Source of the DNA: Iphinoe sp. HA4291-MV1
Lineage (GTDB): Bacteria > Cyanobacteriota > Cyanobacteriia > Cyanobacteriales > Nostocaceae
Assembly (NCBI GenBank): GCA_019359415.1
Contig: JAHHHH010000031.1
Coordinates: 1-64,000, forward strand
Reading direction: 5' to 3'
DNA length: 64,000 nucleotides
The translations under genes and the position numbers were made by a program. The notes beneath the pieces were generated by a model. The model saw only the letters and a program-made list of their open reading frames with translations, did not search any database and was not told the DNA's origin. Positions 34,781 to 44,083 of the stretch are shown one piece after another. Position 1 is the stretch's first letter. Every line of letters begins with the position of its first letter.

Positions 34781-35442
34781 GCTTCATCGAAACTCGCTGC
34801 CGAGACAGTCTTATTGTCTCTCTGCGTCCGTTTAGAGTCGTGGCAATGCCCTATCCCGACTTTTTCTATATTTTTAGCGGCGTTCTCGTCTCTATCTTGC
34901 TCAATACTACAACTCAAGCAAAGTATTGAACGAACAGACAGGTCGATTTTGCCCCATCTAAACCCACAGTCAGAACATACTTGGCTTGTGGGTTCCCATC
35001 TATTAATTGCATGAAACGTTCTGCCAAGTTTTTCTGATTTAGCTTCGCACAAAACCCGAAATTCTCGCCAACCTTGCAGACTAATTACTCTAGCAAGCCT
35101 ACGGTTTTTAACCATACCCGACACATTCAGATCTTCCAAAGCTATAGTTTGGTTCTCATTTACTACTTTGGTCGATAGCTTGTGCAGGAAATCCGCCCGT
35201 GTGTCGGTAATTTGATTATGCTTTTTAGCAATCCGGATGCGGGTTTTATTCCTCCGATTTGAGCCTTTATGTTGACGTGCTAACTTGCGTTGTAGCTTGC
35301 GAATTTTACGGTCAATATGGGGAGCATCCCAATGCGTGAAAGAAGACCGGAAAAAGTCAAATTTATTCGCGAGTGTTTCTCGCGAATAAATTTGGTTCTT
35401 TTCTTTTTGCAAAATTGGGATGCTCCCGTTTTTAAATCTCAT
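34750..35442 (-). CDS. tnpB: Truncated TnpB (IS200/IS605 RNA-guided nuclease), N-terminus lost
   Basis: 230 residues corresponding to the C-terminal part of a TnpB of about 400. The RuvC-II glutamate is in IALEDLNVSG. The zinc ribbon reads CSDCGFRW and CLSCS, and the RuvC-III aspartate is in DRDENAAKNI. The RuvC-I aspartate motif and the N-terminal domain are absent, so cleavage should be lost. The first 50 residues are encoded by a palindromic repeat (35320-35427) that has replaced the normal sequence. No tnpA is present. The element is a decayed relic. Confidence 0.82.
   Translation of the reverse strand: MRFKNGSIPILQKEKNQIYSRETLANKFDFFRSSFTHWDAPHIDRKIRKLQRKLARQHKGSNRRNKTRIRIAKKHNQITDTRADFLHKLSTKVVNENQTIALEDLNVSGMVKNRRLARVISLQGWREFRVLCEAKSEKLGRTFHAINRWEPTSQVCSDCGFRWGKIDLSVRSILCLSCSIEQDRDENAAKNIEKVGIGHCHDSKRTQRDNKTVSAASFDEASRISALLGR
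35320..35427. repeat. Nested palindromic element within tnpB
   Basis: The outer perfect 14-bp arms are 35320-35333 (GGGAGCATCCCAAT) and 35414-35427. Inside lies a perfect 16-bp inverted repeat, 35358-35373 and 35379-35394, around a 5-base loop. It looks like a small non-autonomous element that inserted in, or joined, the remaining tnpB and supplied its present N-terminus. A similar arm is visible near 13934. Confidence 0.75.
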
Positions 35443-35869
35443 TAAATAAGCTTTTCATCAATAAGAATCTTCCAAAAAATAAAAAAAATACAAATAAAAC
35501 AAAGAAATAATCATTTATATAGCCTTAACCTATCTATAACATAGTCTCAACCTTTTAGGGTTCTCCTTTCAGAGACAATAATAGTGGCAACTCAAAGTGG
35601 TAACGCAAAGAAACAGTGATATATCTCCAGTTTTGTAATTGGGCAATCAAAGGCTGAGTGCTACAGAAGTTTTGCCACTACTGACAAATTTGTTAGTAAA
35701 ACTTGATACGACTTACAAGGTATCTTTACTCCTTGTTTTATACTAATCTAATTTATGGGAAGGTGTCCTCTGGGTGTGTACGAGAAGCTTCATTCTTTGA
35801 GGAGATAAGCATTTTTAGAAAGTAGCTTTATTCTTTACTCTGAACTTTTAACCCCTAACTTTATCTAAT
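35443..35869. other. Spacer upstream of the exporter genes
   Basis: No gene is seen, and the missing N-terminal half of tnpB is not here. The sequence is AT-rich and should contain the promoter of the exporter operon on the plus strand. I recognise no operator. Confidence 0.5.
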
Positions 35870-38800
35870 ATGACCTATATTAAAAACTCTGCTTTCCAGG
35901 AATTTCTCGCCACCCTAGAGGGTTTTGACCAATTACCACCTGAGGTCATTGCTTCTTTATCACAACAACTTCAACCTTTGCGCTACCGTATAGGTCAGAA
36001 GATTATCGGTAAAGAACGAGTTCCTGACCGAGTCAAAATTATTTATGAAGGAAAAGCCCGTCTGTTGGCGTATGATCCACGTACGAAAATGCCAACGACG
36101 TTGAACTTGCTCGAACCAGGCGCAGTTCTTGGCGAAATTAGTCTATTACGGGAAATCGCCTGCGAGACAACAATTGCTTCTAACGAAGTTATCTGTATAA
36201 CGTTCAGTGCAGCGGAGTACTTACGCTTACTCGTCATGTACCCAGCTTTTGCAGAGGCTCGTAAAAACCGGTGTCATTTGATGGAAGTCTTTGATGTCCT
36301 TAGTGTTCAAAAAGAAGTGGAAGCTTTAGGCAGTACCAACCTCAAAGAACTAACTCAACACGCTAGGACTAGAGCAAAGGTACATAACCTCCCACCAGGA
36401 AAAACTCCTTATAACCAAATAGAGAGTGATTATATTTGGTTTGTCAGCGGCGGAACGGTAAAGGGCTTCTCTGTTGGCTCCCGGTTGGAATTGAGCGATT
36501 TGCATGACACTGTTGAGGTACAAGGAAACAGTCCAGCGCGGTTGTTGGGAATGCTCGCGTCTGATATGTTACTGCTGGATAGTATGCAGGGACAACGATA
36601 TCAAGTAGACGAGAATAAACCCGAGATAACCGAGTTAGAGATTCCATACGCACCTGACGAAGAAATACCACCGCCACAACCCCAGACAGCACAAGAAAAA
36701 CACAAAGCGAGAAAATATCCCTTTTTTGCGGGTAAGGGACAACTCAATTGCGCGATCGCCTGTTTTCAAATGTTATCAAAACACTTGGAAATGCCGTTTC
36801 GACGGGAAGTCATTCGTCGTATTTTTAACGACCAGATAAACCGTCAGGGTGTGATATCGTTTCAGCTATGTGCTTATTTGGCAGAGTTAATAGGATTAAA
36901 AGCACAGTTGGTAAATGTCCCTACCTCTGCTGTAGGGCGCATACCCACACCAGCCTTGGTTCGTTATGGTGACAGCTATGCTGTTCTCTATGAAGCAAGT
37001 GAGCGCAATATTGTTGTAGGTATTCCATCGAAGGGAATTTTACACTTCAAACCCGCCGAGTTTATTAGTCAGTTGGAAGTAGAAGAAAGCAGTTATCCTC
37101 CTCAGTTTAGAGTATTGCTCCTCTCTTCCACAGCAGCAACACCCCGCCAACGCTTTGGTGTGCAGTGGTTTCTTCCTTATTTGTCGCGTTATCGTCGAGT
37201 TCTTATAGAAGTCTTTGTTGCTTCTTTTTTCGTACAATTAGCGGCGCTGGCAAACCCGCTAGTCATTCAGATGATTATCGACAAAGTTATCGCTCAAAAT
37301 AGTATCAGTACTCTGCACGTTTTGGGTGTTTTGTTATTAGTCGTCGGTCTGTTTGAAGCAGTGCTTGGTACTTTGCGGACTTACTTATTTGTAGATACCA
37401 CTAACCGCATTGATATGGGTTTGGGATCGGAAATTATCGACCACATGCTGCGTTTACCGCTACGCTATTTTGAACGCCGACCAGTAGGGGAACTTTCCAC
37501 TCGCATCAACGAATTAGAGAATATTCGCTCCTTTCTTACAGGTACTGCTTTAACAGTCGGGTTAGATGCACTTTTCTCGGTGGTTTATATCATCGTGATG
37601 CTGATTTATAGTTGGCAATTAACCTTGGTTGGTTTAATAACGATTCCAGTGTTTGTTGTCATTACTATGGTTGCATCTCCCACGGTGAGCAGACAACTAC
37701 GAAGGAAAGCCGAACGCAACGCTGAAACTCAATCTTATTTGGTTGAGGTGATGTCAGGAATTCAAACAGTGAAAGCACAAAATATTGAGTTGAGAGCGCG
37801 TTTTTCCTGGCAAGAACGTTATGCTCGTTATGTTACGGCTGGCTTTAAAACTGTAGTCACCTCCACCCTTGCTAATTCCACTAGTAATTTTCTCAACAAA
37901 CTCAGCAGCTTACTTGTTTTATGGGTGGGAGCATATTTGGTACTCCAAGGAGAATTAACCTTAGGGGAATTAATCGCTTTTAGGATTATTTCAGGTTACG
38001 TGACTAGTCCCATATTGCGATTAGCTCAACTCTGGCAAAACTTCCAAGAAACAGCCTTATCTTTAGAGCGTTTAAGTGATATTGTCGATACACCACAAGA
38101 AGACGAGAAAGACCGCGACAATATTACCTTACCTCCCATTGTGGGAGCAGTGAAATATGAAAATGTTTCTTTTCGGTTTGCAAGCAATGGTCCCTTGCAA
38201 CTTTGCAATATCAACCTTGATATTCCAGTCGGTAAATTTGTTGGCATCGTTGGGCAAAGTGGTTCGGGTAAAAGTACGATGATGAAATTACTACTCAGGC
38301 TTTACGAACCAGAGGCTGGCAGAATTTTAATTGATGGTTACGATGTTGCCAAGGTAGAACTCTATTCCCTGCGGCGACAAGTTGGTGTCGTTCCTCAAGA
38401 GACATTGTTATTTGATGGAACGGTTCAGGAAAATATTGCTCTGACAAATCCCGAAGCAACAACCGAGGAAATTATTGAAGCCGCAAAAGTTGCAGTAGCG
38501 CATGAGTTTATTATGAGCTTGCCTAACGGTTACAATACGCGAGTCGGCGAAAGGGGTGCTGGACTTTCCGGCGGACAAAGACAAAGAATAGCGATTGCTC
38601 GTTCTGTCTTACAAAGACCAAAATTATTAGTTTTAGACGAAGCAACGAGCGCTTTAGATTACCCTACAGAGCGACAAGTTTGTCTAAATTTAGCAGATGA
38701 ATTTAAGGGAAACACAGTATTCTTTATCACCCACCGTCTCAACACTATAAAAAATGTAGACATGATTATGGTAATGGATGGTGGTAAGGTTATTGAACAA

Positions 38801-38875
38801 GGAAACCATGATGATTTGATGGCTTTGAGAGGTCATTATTTCTACCTCTATAATCAACAGGAAGTCAAGCTATAA
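35870..38875 (+). CDS. cNMP-domain, C39-like ABC exporter (HetC/T1SS-like)
   Basis: A 1001-residue inner-membrane ABC transporter. Order: a cyclic-nucleotide-binding-like domain (about 20-130), a linker, a C39 peptidase-like domain (about 280-420), six membrane helices (about 430-720) and an ATPase with Walker A VGQSGSGKST, signature LSGGQRQRIAIAR and Walker B LLVLDEATSALD. The architecture is that of HetC-like exporters. The C39 domain keeps Cys in LNCAIACF, but the usual GHFVVL His is replaced (DSYAVLY) and the DP Asp is lost (GIPSKG), so it probably binds substrate without cutting. The HlyD adaptor follows after 105 bases. Confidence 0.9.
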   Translation: MTYIKNSAFQEFLATLEGFDQLPPEVIASLSQQLQPLRYRIGQKIIGKERVPDRVKIIYEGKARLLAYDPRTKMPTTLNLLEPGAVLGEISLLREIACETTIASNEVICITFSAAEYLRLLVMYPAFAEARKNRCHLMEVFDVLSVQKEVEALGSTNLKELTQHARTRAKVHNLPPGKTPYNQIESDYIWFVSGGTVKGFSVGSRLELSDLHDTVEVQGNSPARLLGMLASDMLLLDSMQGQRYQVDENKPEITELEIPYAPDEEIPPPQPQTAQEKHKARKYPFFAGKGQLNCAIACFQMLSKHLEMPFRREVIRRIFNDQINRQGVISFQLCAYLAELIGLKAQLVNVPTSAVGRIPTPALVRYGDSYAVLYEASERNIVVGIPSKGILHFKPAEFISQLEVEESSYPPQFRVLLLSSTAATPRQRFGVQWFLPYLSRYRRVLIEVFVASFFVQLAALANPLVIQMIIDKVIAQNSISTLHVLGVLLLVVGLFEAVLGTLRTYLFVDTTNRIDMGLGSEIIDHMLRLPLRYFERRPVGELSTRINELENIRSFLTGTALTVGLDALFSVVYIIVMLIYSWQLTLVGLITIPVFVVITMVASPTVSRQLRRKAERNAETQSYLVEVMSGIQTVKAQNIELRARFSWQERYARYVTAGFKTVVTSTLANSTSNFLNKLSSLLVLWVGAYLVLQGELTLGELIAFRIISGYVTSPILRLAQLWQNFQETALSLERLSDIVDTPQEDEKDRDNITLPPIVGAVKYENVSFRFASNGPLQLCNINLDIPVGKFVGIVGQSGSGKSTMMKLLLRLYEPEAGRILIDGYDVAKVELYSLRRQVGVVPQETLLFDGTVQENIALTNPEATTEEIIEAAKVAVAHEFIMSLPNGYNTRVGERGAGLSGGQRQRIAIARSVLQRPKLLVLDEATSALDYPTERQVCLNLADEFKGNTVFFITHRLNTIKNVDMIMVMDGGKVIEQGNHDDLMALRGHYFYLYNQQEVKL

Positions 38876-38980
38876 GAAAAATCATGAATTATGAAACTGA
38901 AAAATAATCCTAATTCATAATTTATAAATTTAAGAATTCATTATTTTCATTTTCTCTGTCCTTATATCTAGGTAAACACC

Positions 38981-40576
38981 ATGACTCAACTGAATGAGAA
39001 CCACCTTAACGGTAATAACCATAACAAAATCTCTCAAAATGGAGTAAAACCTTCAGATGTAAGAGTGCTTACTGCTGAATCTAAGCCTCCTAGAGCATCT
39101 GAGATGGATTTAAAACAGTACAACTTTGAACCATTAGAGCAATCCGTTGTACTACGTCAATCTCCATTTTTGTCACGCACTATCATGGTGACATTGATGG
39201 TGTTAGCTTGTTTTGGAATTGCCTGGGCATATTTTGCCAAAATCGAGCAAGTCGTTCCTGCAACAGGTCAATTGAAACCAGAAGGAACAGTTAAGGACAT
39301 TCAAGCTCCATTGAATGGAGTGGTGAAAGCAGTTTATGTTAAAGATGCGCAAAAAGTCAAGCCTGGAGATTTACTGCTCGCTTTTGATTCCGTCACTACT
39401 CATGGTGAATTAAATTCTCTGAAAAAGATTCGTACTTCATTAATACAAGAAAACCAAATTTACCACCGTTTAGTGGAAATTGGTTCTGGTGCTGCGGCTG
39501 AAGTAGAATTTTTACGAGGTAACCTGTCAAGAGAAGCTGCTTTTCTGTTGAAAAATCGAGCAGCGTTAGCTGCAGAAAATGAGTTGTTACGTAAAGAATT
39601 GAAAAACACTGGTGCTGTTGCAGGTTTGGATACTGAGGAACAAGAACGTCTAGAAACAGCTAAGAAGGAATTAGATTCTCGCTCTGCTGCAGCGCAATTG
39701 AAAGTCGAACAGAGCAAACAGAAACTGGCTCAAAATGAAGTTCAACTGAACGACGCTAAAGCAAGTTTAGCAATTGAGCAACAGATTTTAAGTAGAATGA
39801 AAATATTAGCAGAAGAAGGAGCGATCGCTCAGCTTCAATATCTTCAACAAAAAAAACAAGTCCAAAACATTCAAGCACAAGTAGCGCAATTCATTAAGGA
39901 AGAGCAACGCTTGAAGTATGAGATTGAACAGGGACAACAAGAGACTAACAATACAATAGCTGTTTCTAGTAAAACTGTACAGGAAAAGATAGCTGATAAC
40001 AAAAAGCATATTGCCGAAATTGATAGCCAGCTTTCCAAGATTCTGCTTGCTAATGAGAAGCAATTGGCTGAAGTGAATAGCAAAATCTTACAAGCGCAAA
40101 CAAACGTAAAATACCAAGAACTTCGCGCTCCTGTATCCGGGGTTGTTTTTGATTTGCAAGCTAAAAACCCTGGTTTTGTGGCAAATAACGGTCAGAAACT
40201 CTTGACAATAGTACCAAATGATGACTTTATTGCCGAAGCTTTGATCACAAACAAAGATATTGGTTTCGTGCGCAAAGGAATGAAAGTTGATGTTAGGGTT
40301 GACTCATTCCCTTACAGCGAGTTTGGTGATATTAAAGGAGAAGTCATTTGGGTTGCTTCAGACGCATTACCACCAGACCAAACACATCAATATTATCGTT
40401 TCCCTGCAAAAATCCGTTTAACACAACAATCTTTAAATGCTCAAGGTAGAAAGATTTCCCTGCAATCGGGTATGTCTATTACTGCTAACATTAAAGTGCG
40501 AGAAGAACGGACGGTTATAAGTTTATTTACTGAGTTGTTTACCAAGCAGGTTGAGAGCCTCAAAGAAGTACGTTAA
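38981..40576 (+). CDS. HlyD-family periplasmic adaptor of the exporter
   Basis: A 531-residue membrane fusion protein that links the ABC exporter to an outer-membrane channel. One membrane helix lies at about 69-88 (TIMVTLMVLACFGIAWAYF). It is followed by a lipoyl half (GVVKAVYVKDAQKVKPGDLL), a long coiled coil (about 150-380) and the second lipoyl half and beta barrel (LRAPVSGVVFDLQAKNPG-like). It is paired with the exporter gene just upstream, giving a type I secretion system without a local TolC or obvious substrate gene. Confidence 0.9.
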   Translation: MTQLNENHLNGNNHNKISQNGVKPSDVRVLTAESKPPRASEMDLKQYNFEPLEQSVVLRQSPFLSRTIMVTLMVLACFGIAWAYFAKIEQVVPATGQLKPEGTVKDIQAPLNGVVKAVYVKDAQKVKPGDLLLAFDSVTTHGELNSLKKIRTSLIQENQIYHRLVEIGSGAAAEVEFLRGNLSREAAFLLKNRAALAAENELLRKELKNTGAVAGLDTEEQERLETAKKELDSRSAAAQLKVEQSKQKLAQNEVQLNDAKASLAIEQQILSRMKILAEEGAIAQLQYLQQKKQVQNIQAQVAQFIKEEQRLKYEIEQGQQETNNTIAVSSKTVQEKIADNKKHIAEIDSQLSKILLANEKQLAEVNSKILQAQTNVKYQELRAPVSGVVFDLQAKNPGFVANNGQKLLTIVPNDDFIAEALITNKDIGFVRKGMKVDVRVDSFPYSEFGDIKGEVIWVASDALPPDQTHQYYRFPAKIRLTQQSLNAQGRKISLQSGMSITANIKVREERTVISLFTELFTKQVESLKEVR

Positions 40577-40641
40577 GCGCTGTATATTATGAGGACACAA
40601 GGCATTGCTCTTTACAAAAAAACATCCTTATAATTACAAAA

Positions 40642-40670
40642 AATCACCTCCTCAATTTGAGGAGGTGATT
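40642..40670. terminator. Bidirectional terminator
   Basis: 14-bp perfect arms AATCACCTCCTCAA and TTGAGGAGGTGATT around one base, between the convergent HlyD and mraY genes, with A-rich and T-rich flanks. Confidence 0.8.
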
Positions 40671-40709
40671 AAGTTTTATTCAGGTTTCTTCAGGTTATTC
40701 CTGAAAGCA

Positions 40710-41828
40710 TTACACTCGACCAATCATCAAACTGATGACGGCCAACATTGCACCAACTATGTAGAAAAAGGCAACAACTTGTAATTCAGACCAGCCGGAG
40801 AGTTCTAGATGATGGTGTAACGGTGCCATTTTGAACAAACGCTTGCCTTTGCCATCAGAACCTTTGGTAGCTTTGTAGTAGCTAACCTGCGCCATTACGG
40901 AGAGGGTTTCTACAAAGAAGATTCCGCTGAGAATGAACAGCGCTACTAAGCTGTTAGTCAGCAAACCCACTGCTGCCAAAGCTCCTCCTAAAGCCAAGGA
41001 ACCAGTGTCTCCCATAAAAACACGGGCTGGGTTACGGTTATGAGCCAAAAATCCTAAGCAACTGCCACTCATACAAGCACAGAAAACCATCAATCCAGGC
41101 AAGGAGGGGGCGCTTAGAGCACCTAATGCTAGTAATGCGATCGCCACCGTTCCTGCTGCTAAGCCATCAATTCCATCAGTGAGATTAATGGCGTTACTTT
41201 CTGCTACCAGTACAAAGCCTGCTAAGGGCCAGAATAGCAATCCCAGAGGTAGAGAAAAACTTAGAGGCAAAGCGATATTTGTAATGTTAGAAGATTGAGT
41301 AAAAATCAGCCACAGACAAAATGCCACTGCAAAACCGATTTGCAATACTAGTTTTGCTTTGGGAGATATACCTTTATTAGATTTACGGCGCAGGATTTGC
41401 CAGTCATCCATCCAGCCAATCAAGCCATAGCTTAATGTCAAAGCAGAAACCGCCAGCACCTCTGTTGCAAAGTTAGACCACACACAGGCAACGATCACTG
41501 CCACGGGAACAAAGAATATGCCCCCCATTGTTGGTGTACCTGCTTTTTTTAAATGAGTCTGAGGACCATCCTCACGGATGATTTGCCCTGTTTTCAGTGC
41601 TTGCAGTAGTGGTACTACCCAAAAACCAATTGCGGCTGAAGCCAGTGCACAGAACAAAAATGGCAAGGTTAGCGACATACCTTGCCAAGGCGACCTATTC
41701 GCCACCCAATCCAACGCTAGTGCTGATACACCCAGAGCTACACCCAGTAGAGATACCAGACCTATGCCATTAACGATATTTAACCCTTGGTCAGGAGATA
41801 ATTTTGCGTCCACGGAAACTCCCCTCAC
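40710..41828 (-). CDS. mraY: Phospho-N-acetylmuramoyl-pentapeptide transferase
   Basis: An integral membrane enzyme that transfers phospho-MurNAc-pentapeptide to undecaprenyl phosphate to make lipid I. 372 residues with about ten helices. Motifs: GTPTMGGIFF, NAINLTDGIDGLAAG (catalytic Asp residues), FMGDTGSLALGG and the histidine-rich APLHHHLELSGWSE. It is followed by no other mur genes; cyanobacterial mur genes are dispersed. The DUF3134 gene lies 66 bases upstream on the same strand. Confidence 0.95.
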   Translation of the reverse strand: MRGVSVDAKLSPDQGLNIVNGIGLVSLLGVALGVSALALDWVANRSPWQGMSLTLPFLFCALASAAIGFWVVPLLQALKTGQIIREDGPQTHLKKAGTPTMGGIFFVPVAVIVACVWSNFATEVLAVSALTLSYGLIGWMDDWQILRRKSNKGISPKAKLVLQIGFAVAFCLWLIFTQSSNITNIALPLSFSLPLGLLFWPLAGFVLVAESNAINLTDGIDGLAAGTVAIALLALGALSAPSLPGLMVFCACMSGSCLGFLAHNRNPARVFMGDTGSLALGGALAAVGLLTNSLVALFILSGIFFVETLSVMAQVSYYKATKGSDGKGKRLFKMAPLHHHLELSGWSELQVVAFFYIVGAMLAVISLMIGRV

Positions 41829-41894
41829 TCCACACTTGCAAAACTAAACGATAGGGACTAGTTGTGCTAATAATATACCCACAGCCTGAATTAT

Positions 41895-42134
41895 TTACTC
41901 CTCATCCGGAGCGATCTCATCGTCGTCATCAAAGTCATATTCGCCAATTCCATCTTCAGTACTCAAAAACTCTGAGATCTCTTCTTCGTCTTCTACAAAA
42001 TCAGGTTCGTGAACATCACGTGCTATGAGACGACCACTTGATTGCAACCAGTCCAGCAGCGAGGACTCTTGCTTTAATGGAATGACAGCTGCCCGTTGAT
42101 TTCGGGGTACTTCATGCAATGGAGAATTTAGCAT
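41895..42134 (-). CDS. DUF3134 family acidic protein
   Basis: A 79-residue cyanobacterial protein beginning MLNSPLHEVPRNQRAAVIPL, a pattern I associate with DUF3134. The C-terminal half is very acidic (EDEEEISEF, DFDDDDEIAPDEE). Function unknown. It precedes mraY on the same strand by 66 bases and could share its transcript. Confidence 0.75.
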   Translation of the reverse strand: MLNSPLHEVPRNQRAAVIPLKQESSLLDWLQSSGRLIARDVHEPDFVEDEEEISEFLSTEDGIGEYDFDDDDEIAPDEE

Positions 42135-42367
42135 ATTTACGAAGACAATATAAAGGGAAAGTAGTTAGACACTAAGAGTCTATCACTTGATACAGGACTA
42201 TTTACTTGTTAATTCAACTCTTAGCTCAAAAATCCGACAAAAAATTTTTTGTTTATTATTGAGAAAGCAAAAAGTGAAATCCTAATAGTTATTTGTATGA
42301 CACTATACATAGTTAATCAATATTTTCTTCACTAATGATAATGTGATGTTTTTTGAGGTGACAAACG

Positions 42368-42951
42368 ATGCTAGAGAAAGCGGCTCTTTTAGAAGTAATT
42401 GCTGGTAAAAATCGTGGACTACTTGCAACTGAGCAAGAAAAACAGGCTATATCGGTAGCAATTGCAAATTTGGAAGATGTAAATCCGACACCACGCCCAG
42501 TTGAAGCAGCGAACTTGCTTGATGGCAATTGGCGATTAATATATACCACCAGCAAAGCTCTATTAAATATTGATAGCCTACCTTATACAAATTAGGTCAA
42601 ATTTATCAGTGTATTCGCCTAGAAAATAACAGTGTTTACAATATAGCTGAGATTTATGGCTTACCTTTTCTTGAAAGCATAGTCAGCGTTGTTGCAAAAT
42701 TTGAGCCAGTTTCAGATCGGCGCATCAACGTCAAATTTGAGCGATTGATTATCGGTTTGCAACGCTTAATCGGATACAACTCACCTGAAAGTTTTATCCA
42801 ACAAATTGAAGTTGGTAAAAAACTCACCGCAATTGATTTTCCTTTAAACAGTGATAAACCACAAGGTTGGTTAGATATCACTTATATAGATAACAATTTG
42901 CGTATTGGTAGAGGTAACAAGGGGAGTGTGTTTGTTTTGACAAAAGCATAA
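42368..42951 (+). pseudogene. Plastid lipid-associated protein (fibrillin/PAP), frameshifted
   Basis: The first frame (42368-42595) gives the fibrillin N-terminus: KAALLEVIAGKNRGLLATE and LLDGNWRLIYTTSKALLNID. After CTACCTTATACAAATTAG the match continues in another frame (YKLGQIYQCIR, then VSDRRINVKFER and WLDITYIDNNLRIGRGN) to a stop at 42951. Restoring one base near 42588 gives a normal protein of about 194 residues. Fibrillins bind lipids and quinones at thylakoids. The shift may be a true mutation or a sequencing error. Confidence 0.8.
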
Positions 42952-43243
42952 GAGCGTCCTAAAAAAGTGCTTGCGACCAATGAAGTTATGCGATCTCAAG
43001 AACTTTGTCAAGGAGGTTTTCACACCTTTTTGAAAAAATATGGAATAGGGAATAGGTAACAAGTAGTAGGTGAGAGTCAAACACCTTTATCAGGTATACT
43101 CTGCAACCATTCCCTGTAACCTATCCCTTGCACCTGATAACCCATACCCTGTCAACTTATTCCCTTTTTACCCCAGATGACGAAAATTGATCATACAAGT
43201 TCCTGCCAAAGTCACCACTATGATGTCTTAGGGAGATCCAAAA

Positions 43244-43624
43244 AATAAAATATCCCGCCCTTCTCCTAAGGGTTGGGTGAAACCATGACAAAACAGGACT
43301 TCCTTCCCCCACGAGTACTCTTGAAGCACTCACAGATATCTGTGGTGGGGGCAAAAAAGGCGGTGATTCTCAATTAATCGTGCTTATTGACCGAAAAACC
43401 CGCCTTTTTTGCCAAGGTTGTCCGGTTTTGTCTAGGAAAAATGTAGCGGAGACGCGCAAGGGACGGGTTCACCAGTTCCCTCTGTCGGGAAACCCTCCTG
43501 CTGGAGAGTGGTTCACCGTCAAACCCAGATCCTCTACACCCACCCGTTAACTTAACCCTTCGGCTCCGCTCAGGGTTAAAGCCGAGCGGAGCCGAGGCTT
43601 TAATACACGGCGGGATATTTTATT
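43244..43624. mobile_element. Composite segment bounded by 16-bp inverted repeats
   Basis: Both ends carry a perfect inverted 16-mer (AATAAAATATCCCGCC at 43244-43259 and its complement at 43609-43624). Inside are the structured element (43271-43449) and a mirrored motif CGGCTCCGCT.../AGCGGAGCCG near 43560-43594. It has no coding frame, so it could be a non-autonomous element. No target duplication is visible. Confidence 0.55.
43271..43449. repeat. Second copy of the three-way-junction element
   Basis: 174 of 179 bases match 4621-4799 in inverse orientation. Here hairpin A is perfect (GGCAAAAAAGGCGG with its complement), while the left outer arm carries three changes against the right arm. 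No transposase sequence beyond the element is present. Confidence 0.8.
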
Positions 43625-43757
43625 ACGCTTAAGTGCCTTAGCCAACCCTTGGCATGATAAATAACTTAACAAAGCCTCTTGGTGAGACCTCCTGGTTGTA
43701 GAGTGAAATCAATTAGCCTTATATATTGGCGATTGATAACTAAAAGGGAAGAAACTC

Positions 43758-43976
43758 ATGGCTCAACCTCAACGTGGTTCTAAAGTACGTATTCTCCGCC
43801 GGGAATCCTACTGGTATCAAGATGTAGGCACCGTGGCGTCTATTGACCAAAGCGGTATTAAATACCCAGTCATTGTCCGTTTTGACAAGGTAAATTACTA
43901 TGGCATCAACACCAACAACTTTGCTCAGGAAGAACTACTAGAGGTAGAACCTCCAAAAGCAAAGGTGAAGAAGTAA
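43758..43976 (+). CDS. psaE: Photosystem I subunit PsaE
   Basis: A 72-residue stromal/cytoplasmic subunit with an SH3-like fold that helps ferredoxin dock at photosystem I and takes part in cyclic electron flow. The start [19 protein letters not shown] and the following [21 protein letters not shown] are strongly conserved, as is [19 protein letters not shown] precedes the ATG. The C-terminus is lysine-rich. It is transcribed alone, with mutM 107 bases downstream on the same strand. Confidence 0.96.
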   Translation: MAQPQRGSKVRILRRESYWYQDVGTVASIDQSGIKYPVIVRFDKVNYYGINTNNFAQEELLEVEPPKAKVKK

Positions 43977-44083
43977 GGTAGAGGACAAGGGGACAAGGAA
44001 GACAAGGGGGAGGACACTTCCGTGCGGGGGTTCCCATCTCCTCTACTTCCCCTACTCCCTCATATCCCTGTCTTCCAAAAAAG

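Larger units (their letters stand above)
42952..43757. other. Repeat-filled spacer upstream of psaE
   Basis: The spacer contains direct copies of CACCTTTATCAGG-like and CACCTGATAACC-like text (about 43080-43150), then the 381-bp segment with 16-bp inverted ends at 43244-43624. The last 130 bases before psaE carry its promoter. No gene is present. Confidence 0.6.
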
